From NCBI GenBank assembly GCA_043228905.1, contig JBHGNT010000021.1, positions 124,001 through 188,000 on the forward strand: 64,000 nt of DNA. The letters are read 5' to 3'. Positions within the stretch are counted from its first letter, which is position 1; each line of letters opens with the position of its first letter. The position numbers and the translations under genes were made by a program. Below the pieces are notes generated by a model. The model saw only the letters and a program-made list of their open reading frames with translations. It was not told the origin of the DNA and did not search any database. This DNA comes from Azolla caroliniana. Lineage: Eukaryota; Polypodiophyta. Shown piece after piece: positions 1-12,138 of the stretch.

Positions 1-3000
1 CACTCGCTAGGTATGACCATTTTAATTTACTCAAGGGCTCCTCTCAACTCACTCCTCAAATTTGCTAATTCCGTCATGACTCTCGACCTGAGTTTCAAAA
101 TCTTGCTTTTTTAATTCTAGATCATAGCTAGCGTTGTTAGGTTTGATTCGCATGTTTGAACACAAAATTCCGATATCACACTCGCTAGGTATGAACATTT
201 TTATTTACTCAAGGGCCCCTCTCAACTCCCTCCTCAAATTTGGTAATTTCGTCATGTCTCTCGACCTTAGTTTCAAAATCTTGATTTTTTAATTCCATAT
301 CATAGCTAGCGTTGTTAGCTTCGATTCGCATGTTTGTACACAAAAATCCGATATCACACTCGCTATGTATGAACATTTTAATTTACTCAAGGGCTCCTCT
401 CAACTCACTCCTCAAATTTGGTAATTTCGTCATGTCTCTCGACCTGAGTGTCAAAATCTTGATTTTTTAATTCTATATCATAGCTAGCGTTGTTAGCTTC
501 GATTCGCATGTTTGAACACAAAAATCCGATATCACACGAGCCAGGTATGAACATTTTAATTTACCTAATAGCTCTTCTTAACTCCCTCCTCAAATTTGGT
601 AATTTCGTCATGTCTCTCGACCTGAGTTTCATAATCTTGATATTTTAATTCCATGTCATAGCTAGCGTTGTTAGCTTCGATTCGCATGTTTGTACACAAA
701 AATCCGATATCACACTCGCTAGGTATGACCATTTTAATTTACTCAAGGGCTCCTCTCAACTCACTCCTCAAATTTGCTAATTTCGTCATGTCTCTCGACC
801 TGAGTTTCAAAATCTTGATTTTTTAATTGCATATCATAGCTAGCGTTGTTGGCTTCGATTCGCATGTTTGAACACAAAAATCGGATATCACAATCGCTAG
901 GTATGACCATTTTAATATACTCAAGGGCTCATCTCAACTCACTCCTCAAAGTTGGTAATTTCGTCATGTCTCTCGACCTGAGTTTCAAAATCTTGATTTT
1001 TTAAGTCCATATCATAGCTAGCGTTGTTAGCTTCGATTCGCATGTTTGAACACAAAAATCCGATATCACACGAGCCAGGTATGAACATTTTAATTCACTC
1101 ACGCGCTCTTCCAACCTCACTCCTCAAATTTGGTAATTTCGTCATGTCTCTCGCCTGGAGTTTCAAAATCTTGATTTTGTAATTCCATATCATAGCTAGC
1201 GTTGTTAGCTTCGATTCGCATGTTTGAACACTAAAATCCGATATCACACGAGCTAGGTATGAACATTTTTATTTACTCAAGGGCTCCTCTCAACTCACTC
1301 CTCAAATTTGCTAATTTCGTCATGTCTCTCGACCTGAGTTTCAAAATCTTGATTTTTCAATTCCATATCATAGCTAGCGTTGTTAGCTTCGATTCGCATG
1401 TTTGTACACAAAATTCCGATATCACACTCGCTAGGTATGAACATTTTAATTTACTCAAGGGCTTCTCTCAACTCACTCCTCAAATTTGCTAATTTCGTCA
1501 TGTCTCTCGACCTGAGTTTCAAAATCTTGATTTTTCAATTCCATATGATAGCTAGCGTTGTTAGCTTCGATTCGCATGTTTGTACACAAAAATCCGATAT
1601 CACACTCGCTAGGTATGACCCTTTTAATTTACTCAAGGGCTCCTCTCAACTCACTCCTCAAATTTGCTAATTCCGTCATGACTCTCGACCTGAGTTTCAA
1701 AATCTTGCTTTTTTAATTCTAGATCATAGCTAGCGTTGTTAGGTTTGATTCGCATGTTTGAACACAAAATTCCGATATCACACTCGCTAGGTATGAACAT
1801 TTTAATTTACTCAAGGGCCCCTCTCAACTCCCTCCTCAAATTTGGTAATTTCGTCATGTCTCTCGACCTTAGTTTCAAAATCTTGATTTTTTAATTCCAT
1901 ATCATAGCTAGCGTTGTTGGCTTCGAATCGCATGTTTGAACACAAAAATCCGATATCACACGAGCCAGGTATGAACATTTTAATTCACTCACGCGCTCTT
2001 CCAACCTCACTCCTCAAATTTGGTAATTTCGTCATGTCTCTCGCCTGGAGTTTCAAAATCTTGATTTTGTAATTCCATATCATAGCTAGCGTTGTTAGCT
2101 TCGATTCGCATGTTTGAACACAAAAATCCGATATCACACGAGCTAGGTATGAACATTTTTATTTACTCAAGGGCTCCTCTCAACTCACTCCTCAAATTTG
2201 CTAATTTCGTCATGTCTCTCGACCTGAGTTTCAAAATCTTGATTTTTCAATTCCATATCATAGCTAGCGTTGTTAGCTTCGATTCGCATGTTTGTACACA
2301 AAATTCCGATATCACACTCGCTAGGTATGAACATTTTAATTTACTCAAGGGCTTCTCTCAACTCACTCCTCAAATTTGCTAATTTCGTCATGTCTCTCGA
2401 CCTGAGTTTCAAAATCTTGATTTTTCAATTCCATATGATAGCTAGCGTTGTTAGCTTCGATTCGCATGTTTGTACACAAAAATCCGATATCACACTCGCT
2501 AGGTATGACCCTTTTAATTTACTCAAGGGCTCCTCTCAACTCACTCCTCAAATTTGGTAATTTCGTCATGTCTCTCGACCTGAGTGTCAAAATCTTGATT
2601 TTTTAATTCTATATCATAGCTAGCGTTGTTAGCTTCGATTCGCATGTTTGAACACAAAAATCCGATATCACACGAGCCAGGTATGAACATTTTAATTTAC
2701 CTAATAGCTCTTCTTAACTCCCTCCTCAAATTTGGTAATTTCGTCATGTCTCTCGACCTGAGTTTCAAAATCTTGATTTTTTAATTCCATGTCATAGCTA
2801 GCGTTGTTAGCTTCGATTCGCATGTTTGTACACAAAAATCCGATATCACACTCGCTAGGTATGACCATTTTAATTTACTCAAGGGCTCCTCTCAACTCAC
2901 TCCTCAAATTTGCTAATTTCGTCATGTCTCTCGACCTGAGTTTCAAAATCTTGATTTTTTAATTGCATATCATAGCTAGCGTTGTTGGCTTTGATTCGCA

Positions 3001-3840
3001 TGTTTGAACACAAAAATCCGATATCACACTCGCTAGGTATGACCATTTTAATATACTCAAGGGCTCATCTCAACTCACTCCTCAAAGTTGGTAATTTCGT
3101 CATGTCTCTCGACCTGAGTTTCAAAATCTTGATTTTTTAAGTCCATATCATAGCTAGCGTTGTTAGCTTCGATTCGCATGTTTGAACAGAAAAATCCGAT
3201 ATCACACGAGCCAGGTATGAACATTTTAATTCACTCACGCGCTCTTCCAACCTCACTCCTCAAATTTGGTAATTTCGTCATGTCTCTCGCCTGGAGTTTC
3301 AAAATCTTGATTTTGTAATTCCATATCATAGCTAGCGTTGTTAGCTTCGATTCGCATGTTTGAACACAAAAATCCGATATCACACGAGCTAGGTATGAAC
3401 ATTTTTATTTACTCAAGGGCTCCTCTCAACTCACTCCTCAAATTTGGTAATTTCGTCATGTCTCTCGACCTGAGTTTCAAAATCTTGATTTTTCAATTCC
3501 ATATCATAGCTAGCGTTGTTAGCTTCGATTCGCATGTTTGTACACAAAATTCCGATATCACACTCGCTAGGTATGAACATTTTAATTTACTCAAGGGCTT
3601 CTCTCAACTCACTCCTCAAATTTGCTAATTTCGTCATGTCTCTCGACCTGAGTTTCAAAATCTTGATTTTTTAATTGCATATCATTGCTAGCGTTGTTGG
3701 CTTCGATTCGCATGTTTGAACACAAAAATCCGATATCACACTCGCTAGGTATGACCATTTTAATATACTCAAGGGCTCATCTCAACTCACTCCTCAAAGT
3801 TGGTAATTTCGTCATGTCTCTCGACCTGAGTTTCAAAATC
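1..3840 (+). repeat. Satellite subfamily A array, left segment
   Basis: Tandem 178-bp monomers, head to tail, running off the left window edge. Each has the A diagnostic block agctagcgttgttagcttcg followed by cgcatgttt, atccgatatcacac, tatgaacatttt (or tatgaccatttt) and ctcaactcactcctc. Variants alternate: some monomers have cactcgctaggtatg, others cacgagccaggtatg. One type has ttcactcacgcgctcttcc and gtctctcgcctggag, and recurs at about 1.1, 2.0 and 3.2 kb. The first two of these are 890 bp (5 monomers) apart. The segment ends inside a monomer, at a gagtttcaaaatc box fused out of register to subfamily B. No gene is supported here. Confidence 0.97.
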
Positions 3841-4381
3841 GCATTTTTAAACCCAAAAATCGGATATCACAAGAGTCATCTATGAACATTTTCATTCATT
3901 GAGGAACCCTTGTCTATGCCTTCCTCAAATTTGCTTTTCTATTCATTTCTGTTCACCTTAGTTACAAAATCATCATTTTTCAATTCCATACCATGGCTAG
4001 TTTCGTTACCTTCTATTCGCATGTTTAAACCCAAACATCGGATATCACACGAGCCATCTATGAACATTTTGATTCATTGACGAGCTCTTGACTACGCCTT
4101 CCTAAAATTTGCTTTTTTGTTCATGTCTCTCGACCTGAGTTTCAAAATCATGATTTTTGAATTCCATATCATAGCTAGATACGTTACCTTCGATTCTCAA
4201 GTTTAAACACGAAAATACGATATTACACGAGCCATCGATGAACATTTTCATTCATTGACAAGCTCTTGTGTACGCCTTCCTCAAATTTGCTTTTTTGTTC
4301 ATGTCTTTCGGTCTTAGTTTCCAAATCATGATTTTTGAATTCCATATCATACCTAGATTTATTACCTTCGATTCGCATGTT
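3841..4381 (+). repeat. Island of satellite subfamily B inside subfamily A
   Basis: About three B-type monomers (gcatttttaaaccc, ccatctatgaac, ttcattcattgagga) lie between A monomers. The block is nearly identical to 30331-30871 (constant offset 26,490), including private variants such as acaagagtcatctatg and ttctattcgcatg. It was therefore copied to or from the large B domain, and is not an independent lineage. Both edges are out of register with the flanking A monomers. Confidence 0.93.
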
Positions 4382-4447
4382 TGAACACAAAAATCCGATA
4401 TCATGTCTCTCGCCTGGAGTTTCGTCATGTCTCTCGCCTGGAGTTTC
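4382..4447 (+). repeat. Rearranged B-to-A junction with a 23-bp direct duplication
   Basis: After a B-type cgcatgttt the sequence becomes A-type (gaacacaaaaatccgatatca). It then skips most of a monomer to tgtctctcgcctggag. The stretch 4401-4423 (tcatgtctctcgcctggagt plus ttc) is repeated directly at 4425-4447, separated by one g. The result is a shortened composite monomer. Confidence 0.88.
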
Positions 4448-5018
4448 AAAATCTTGATTTTGTAATTCCATATCATAGCTAGCGTTGTTAGCTTCGATTC
4501 GCATGTTTGAACACAAAAATCCGATATCACACGAGCTAGGTATGAACATTTTTATTTACTCAAGGGCTCCTCTCAACTCACTCCTCAAATTTGCTAATTT
4601 CGTCATGTCTCTCGACCTGAGTTTCAAAATCTTGATTTTTCAATTCCATATGATAGCTAGCGTTGTTAGCTTCGATTCGCATGTTTGTACACAAAATTCC
4701 GATATCACACTCGCTAGGTATGAACATTTTAATTTACTCAAGGGCTTCTCTCAACTCACTCCTCAAATTTGGTAATTTCGTCATGTCTCTCGACCTGAGT
4801 TTCAAAATCTTGATTTTTCAATTCCATATGATAGCTAGCGTTGTTAGCTTCGATTCGCATGTTTGTACACAAAAATCCGATATCACACTCGCTAGGTATG
4901 ACCATTTTAATTTACTCAAGGGCTCCTCTCAACTCACTCCTCAAATTTGCTAATTCCGTCATGACTCTCGACCTGAGTTTCAAAATCTTGCTTTTTTAAT
5001 TCTAGATCATAGCTAGCG

Positions 5019-8000
5019 TTGTTAGGTTTGATTCGCATGTTTGAACACAAAATTCCGATATCACACGAGCTAGGTATGAACATTTTTATTTACTCAAGGG
5101 CTCCTCTCAACTCCCTCCTCAAATTTGGTAATTTCGTCATGTCTCTCGACCTTAGTTTCAAAATCTTGATTTTTTAATTCCATATCATAGCTAGCGTTGT
5201 TAGCTTCGATTCGCATGTTTGTACACAAAAATCCGATATCACACTCGCTATGTATGAACATTTTAATTTACTCAAGGGCTCCTCTCAACTCACTCCTCAA
5301 ATTTGCTAATTTCGTCATGTCTCTCGACCTGAGTTTCAAAATCTTGATTTTTCAATTCCATATCATAGCTAGCGTTGTTAGCTTCGATTCGCATGTTTGT
5401 ACACAAAATTCCGATATCACACTCGCTAGGTATGAACATTTTAATTTACTCAAGGGCTTCTCTCAACTCACTCCTCAAATTTGCTAATTTCGTCATGTCT
5501 CTCGACCTGAGTTTCAAAATCTTGATTTTTCAATTCCATATGATAGCTAGCGTTGTTAGCTTCGATTCGCATGTTTGTACACAAAAATCCGATATCACAC
5601 TCGCTAGGTATGACCATTTTAATTTACTCAAGGGCTCCTCTCAACTCACTCCTCAAATTTGCTAATTCCGTCATGACTCTCGACCTGAGTTTCAAAATCT
5701 TGCTTTTTTAATTCTAGATCATAGCTAGCGTTGTTAGGTTTGATTCGCATGTTTGAACACAAAATTCCGATATCACACGAGCTAGGTATGAACATTTTTA
5801 TTTACTCAAGGGCTCCTCTCAACTCCCTCCTCAAATTTGGTAATTACGTCATGTCTCTCGACCTTAGTTTCAAAATCTTGATTTTTTAATTCCATATCAT
5901 AGCTAGCGTTGTTAGCTTCGATTCGCATGTTTGTACACAAAAATCCGATATCACACTCGCTATGTATGAACATTTTAATTTACTCAAGGGCTCCTCTCAA
6001 CTCACTCCTCAAATTTGGTAATTTCGTCATGTCTCTCGACCTGAGTGTCAAAATCTTGATTTTTTAATTCTATATCATAGCTAGCGTTGTTAGCTTCGAT
6101 TCGCATGTTTGAACACAAAAATCCGATATCACACGAGCCAGGTATGAACATTTTAATTTACCTAATAGCTCTTCTTAACTCCCTCCTCAAATTTGGTAAT
6201 TTCGTCATGTCTCTCGACCTGAGTTTCATAATCTTGATTTTTTAATTCCATGTCATAGCTAGCGTTGTTAGCTTCGATTCGCATGTTTGTACACAAAAAT
6301 CCGATATCACACGAGCTAGGTATGAACATTTTTATTTACTCAAGGGCTCCTCTCAACTCACTCCTCAAATTTGCTAATTTCGTCATGTCTCTCGACCTGA
6401 GTTTCAAAATCTTGATTTTTCAATTCCATATCATAGCTAGCGTTGTTAGCTTCGATTCGCATGTTTGTACACAAAATTCCGATATCACACTCGCTAGGTA
6501 TGAACATTTTAATTTACTCAAGGGCTTCTCTCAACTCACTCCTCAAATTTGCTAATTTCGTCATGTCTCTTGACCTGAGTTTCAAAATCTTGACTTTTCA
6601 ATTCCATATGATAGCTAGCGTTGTTAGCTTCGATTCGCATGTTTGTACACAAAAATCCGATATCACACTCGCTAGGTATGACCATTTTAATTTACTCAAG
6701 GGCTCCTCTCAACTCACTCCTCAAATTTGCTAATTCCGTCATGACTCTCGACCTGAGTTTCAAAATCTTGCTTTTTTAATTCTAGATCATAGCTAGCGTT
6801 GTTAGGTTTGATTCGCATGTTTGAACACAAAATTCCGATATCACACGAGCTAGGTATGAACATTTTTATTTACTCAAGGGCTCCTCTCAACTCCCTCCTC
6901 AAATTTGGTAATTTCGTCATGTCTCTCGACCTTAGTTTCAAAATCTTGATTTTTTAATTCCATATCATAGCTAGCGTTGTTAGCTTCGATTCGCATGTTT
7001 GTACACAAAAATCCGATATCACACTCGCTATGTATGAACATTTTAATTTACTCAAGGGCTCCTCTCAACTCACTCCTCAAATTTGCTAATTTCGTCATGT
7101 CTCTCGACCTGAGTTTCAAAATCTTGATTTTTCAATTCCATATCATAGCTAGCGTTGTTAGCTTCGATTCGCATGTTTGTACACAAAATTCCGATATCAC
7201 ACTCGCTAGGTATGAACATTTTAATTTACTCAAGGGCTTCTCTCAACTCACTCCTCAAATTTGCTAATTTCGTCATGTCTCTCGACCTGAGTTTCAAAAT
7301 CTTGATTTTTCAATTCCATATGATAGCTAGCGTTGTTAGCTTCGATTCGCATGTTTGTACACAAAAATCCGATATCACACTCGCTAGGTATGACCATTTT
7401 AATTTACTCAAGGGCTCCTCTCAACTCACTCCTCAAATTTGCTAATTCCGTCATGACTCTCGACCTGAGTTTCAAAATCTTGCTTTTTTAATTCTAGATC
7501 ATAGCTAGCGTTGTTAGGTTTGATTCGCATGTTTGAACACAAAATTCCGATATCACACGAGCTAGGTATGAACATTTTTATTTACTCAAGGGCTCCTCTC
7601 AACTCCCTCCTCAAATTTGGTAATTACGTCATGTCTCTCGACCTTAGTTTCAAAATCTTGATTTTTTAATTCCATATCATAGCTAGCGTTGTTAGCTTCG
7701 ATTCGCATGTTTGTACACAAAAATCCGATATCACACTCGCTATGTATGAACATTTTAATTTACTCAAGGGCTCCTCTCAACTCACTCCTCAAATTTGGTA
7801 ATTTCGTCATGTCTCTCGACCTGAGTGTCAAAATCTTGATTTTTTAATTCTATATCATAGCTAGCGTTGTTAGCTTCGATTCGCATGTTTGAACACAAAA
7901 ATCCGATATCACACGAGCCAGGTATGAACATTTTAATTTACCTAATAGCTCTTCTTAACTCCCTCCTCAAATTTGGTAATTTCGTCATGTCTCTCGACCT

Positions 8001-11000
8001 GAGTTTCATAATCTTGATTTTTTAATTCCATGTCATAGCTAGCGTTGTTAGCTTCGATTCGCATGTTTGTACACAAAAATCCGATATCACACGAGCTAGG
8101 TATGAACATTTTTATTTACTCAAGGGCTCCTCTCAACTCACTCCTCAAATTTGCTAATTTCGTCATGTCTCTCGACCTGAGTTTCAAAATCTTGATTTTT
8201 CAATTCCATATCATAGCTAGCGTTGTTAGCTTCGATTCGCATGTTTGTACACAAAATTCCGATATCACACTCGCTAGGTATGAACATTTTAATTTACTCA
8301 AGGGCTTCTCTCAACTCACTCCTCAAATTTGCTAATTTCGTCATGTCTCTTGACCTGAGTTTCAAAATCTTGACTTTTCAATTCCATATGATAGCTAGCG
8401 TTGTTAGCTTCGATTCGCATGTTTGTACACAAAAATCCGATATCACACTCGCTAGGTATGACCATTTTAATTTACTCAAGGGCTCCTCTCAACTCACTCC
8501 TCAAATTTGCTAATTCCGTCATGACTCTCGACCTGAGTTTCAAAATCTTGCTTTTTTAATTCTAGATCATAGCTAGCGTTGTTAGGTTTGATTCGCATGT
8601 TTGAACACAAAATTCCGATATCACACGAGCTAGGTATGAACATTTTTATTTACTCAAGGGCTCCTCTCAACTCCCTCCTCAAATTTGGTAATTACGTCAT
8701 GTCTCTCGACCTTAGTTTCAAAATCTTGATTTTTTAATTCCATATCATAGCTAGCGTTGTTAGCTTCGATTCGCATGTTTGTACACAAAAATCCGATATC
8801 ACACTCGCTATGTATGAACATTTTAATTTACTCAAGGGCTCCTCTCAACTCACTCCTCAAATTTGGTAATTTCGTCATGTCTCTCGACCTGAGTGTCAAA
8901 ATCTTGATTTTTTAATTCTATATCATAGCTAGCGTTGTTAGCTTCGATTCGCATGTTTGAACACAAAAATCCGATATCACACGAGCCAGGTATGAACATT
9001 TTAATTTACCTAATAGCTCTTCTTAACTCCCTCCTCAAATTTGGTAATTTCGTCATGTCTCTCGACCTGAGTTTCATAATCTTGATTTTTTAATTCCATG
9101 TCATAGCTAGCGTTGTTAGCTTCGATTCGCATGTTTGTACACAAAAATCCGATATCACACGAGCTAGGTATGAACATTTTTATTTACTCAAGGGCTCCTC
9201 TCAACTCACTCCTCAAATTTGCTAATTTCGTCATGTCTCTCGACCTGAGTTTCAAAATCTTGATTTTTCAATTCCATATCATAGCTAGCGTTGTTAGCTT
9301 CGATTCGCATGTTTGTACACAAAATTCCGATATCACACTCGCTAGGTATGAACATTTTAATTTACTCAAGGGCTTCTCTCAACTCACTCCTCAAATTTGC
9401 TAATTTCGTCATGTCTCTCGACCTGAGTTTCAAAATCTTGATTTTTCAATTCCATATGATAGCTAGCGTTGTTAGCTTCGATTCGCATGTTTGTACACAA
9501 AAATCCGATATCACACTCGCTAGGTATGACCATTTTAATTTACTCAAGGGCTCCTCTCAACTCACTCCTCAAATTTGCTAATTCCGTCATGACTCTCGAC
9601 CTGAGTTTCAAAATCTTGCTTTTTTAATTCTAGATCATAGCTAGCGTTGTTAGGTTTGATTCGCATGTTTGAACACAAAATTCCGATATCACACTCGCTA
9701 GGTATGAACATTTTTATTTACTCAAGGGCCCCTCTCAACTCCCTCCTCAAATTTGGTAATTTCGTCATGTCTCTCGACCTTAGTTTCAAAATCTTGATTT
9801 TTTAATTCCATATCATAGCTAGCGTTGTTAGCTTCGATTCGCATGTTTGTACACAAAAATCCGATATCACACTCGCTATGTATGAACATTTTAATTTACT
9901 CAAGGGCTCCTCTCAACTCACTCCTCAAATTTGGTAATTTCGTCATGTCTCTCGACCTGAGTGTCAAAATCTTGATTTTTTAATTCTATATCATAGCTAG
10001 CGTTGTTAGCTTCGATTCGCATGTTTGAACACAAAAATCCGATATCACACGAGCCAGGTATGAACATTTTAATTTACCTAATAGCTCTTCTTAACTCCCT
10101 CCTCAAATTTGGTAATTTCGTCATGTCTCTCGACCTGAGTTTCATAATCTTGATTTTTTAATTCCATGTCATAGCTAGCGTTGTTAGCTTCGATTCGCAT
10201 GTTTGTACACAAAAATCCGATATCACACGAGCTAGGTATGAACATTTTTATTTACTCAAGGGCTCCTCTCAACTCACTCCTCAAATTTGCTAATTTCGTC
10301 ATGTCTCTCGACCTGAGTTTCAAAATCTTGATTTTTCAATTCCATATCATAGCTAGCGTTGTTAGCTTCGATTCGCATGTTTGTACACAAAATTCCGATA
10401 TCACACTCGCTAGGTATGACCATTTTAATTTACTCAAGGGCTCCTCTCAACTCACTCCTCAAATTTGCTAATTCCGTCATGACTCTCGACCTGAGTTTCA
10501 AAATCTTGCTTTTTTAATTCTAGATCATAGCTAGCGTTGTTAGGTTTGATTCGCATGTTTGAACACAAAATTCCGATATCACACGAGCTAGGTATGAACA
10601 TTTTTATTTACTCAAGGGCTCCTCTCAACTCCCTCCTCAAATTTGGTAATTACGTCATGTCTCTCGACCTTAGTTTCAAAATCTTGATTTTTTAATTCCA
10701 TATCATAGCTAGCGTTGTTAGCTTCGATTCGCATGTTTGTACACAAAAATCCGATATCACACTCGCTAGGTATGAACATTTTAATTTACTCAAGGGCTCC
10801 TCTCAACTCACTCCTCAAATTTGGTAATTTCGTCATGTCTCTCGACCTGAGTGTCAAAATCTTGATTTTTTAATTCTATATCATAGCTAGCGTTGTTAGC
10901 TTCGATTCGCATGTTTGAACACAAAAATCCGATATCACACGAGCCAGGTATGAACATTTTAATTTACCTAATAGCTCTTCTTAACTCCCTCCTCAAATTT

Positions 11001-11604
11001 GGTAATTTCGTCATGTCTCTCGACCTGAGTTTCATAATCTTGATTTTTTAATTCCATGTCATAGCTAGCGTTGTTAGCTTCGATTCGCATGTTTGTACAC
11101 AAAAATCCGATATCACACGAGCTAGGTATGAACATTTTTATTTACTCAAGGGCTCCTCTCAACTCACTCCTCAAATTTGCTAATTTCGTCATGTCTCTCG
11201 ACCTGAGTTTCAAAATCTTGATTTTTCAATTCCATATCATAGCTAGCGTTGTTAGCTTCGATTCGCATGTTTGTACACAAAATTCCGATATCACACTCGC
11301 TAGGTATGAACATTTTAATTTACTCAAGGGCTTCTCTCAACTCACTCCTCAAATTTGCTAATTTCGTCATGTCTCTCGACCTGAGTTTCAAAATCTTGAT
11401 TTTTCAATTCCATATGATAGCTAGCGTTGTTAGCTTCGATTCGCATGTTTGTACACAAAAATCCGATATCACACTCGCTAGGTATGACCATTTTAATTTA
11501 CTCAAGGGCTCCTCTCAACTCACTCCTCAAATTTGCTAATTCCGTCATGACTCTCGACCTGAGTTTCAAAATCTTGCTTTTTTAATTCTAGATCATAGCT
11601 AGCG
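5019..11604 (+). repeat. Regular 1068-bp (6-mer) higher-order repeat block
   Basis: I label monomer types by linked variants. d: ttgttaggtttg, ctccctcctc and ccttagtttc. e: ctatgtatgaac and gagtgtcaaaatc. f: tacctaatagctcttc and ccatgtcatag. g: gagctaggtatgaacattttt and tttttcaattcc. b: acacaaaattccg, gggcttctc and ccatatgatag. c: tatgaccatttt, attccgtcatgactc and attctagatcatag. Order: d-(e/g)-b-c at 5019-5730, defgbc at 5731-6798, d-(e/g)-b-c at 6799-7510, defgbc at 7511-8578 and 8579-9646, d-e-f-g-(b/c) at 9647-10536, defgbc at 10537-11604. The short units contain hybrid monomers. Confidence 0.92.
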
Positions 11605-12138
11605 TTGTTAGGTTTGATTCGCATGTTTGAACACAAAATTCCGATATCACACTCGCTAGGTATGAACATTTTTATTTACTCAAGGGCCCCTCTCAACTCC
11701 CTCCTCAAATTTGGTATTTTCGTCATGTCTCTCGACCTTAGTTTCAAAATCTTGATTTTTTAATTCCATATCATAGCTAGCGTTGTTAGCTTCGATTCGC
11801 ATGTTTGTACACAAAAATCCGATATCACACTCGCTATGTATGAACATTTTAATTTACTCAAGGGCTCCTCTCAACTCACTCCTCAAATTTGGTAATTTCG
11901 TCATGTCTCTCGACCTGAGTGTCAAAATCTTGATTTTTTAATTCTATATCATAGCTAGCGTTGTTAGCTTCGATTCGCATGTTTGAACACAAAAATCCGA
12001 TATCACACGAGCCAGGTATGAACATTTTAATTTACCTAATAGCTCTTCTTAACTCCCTCCTCAAATTTGGTAATTTCGTCATGTCTCTCGACCTGAGTTT
12101 CATAATCTTGATTTTTTAATTCCATGTCATAGCTAGCG

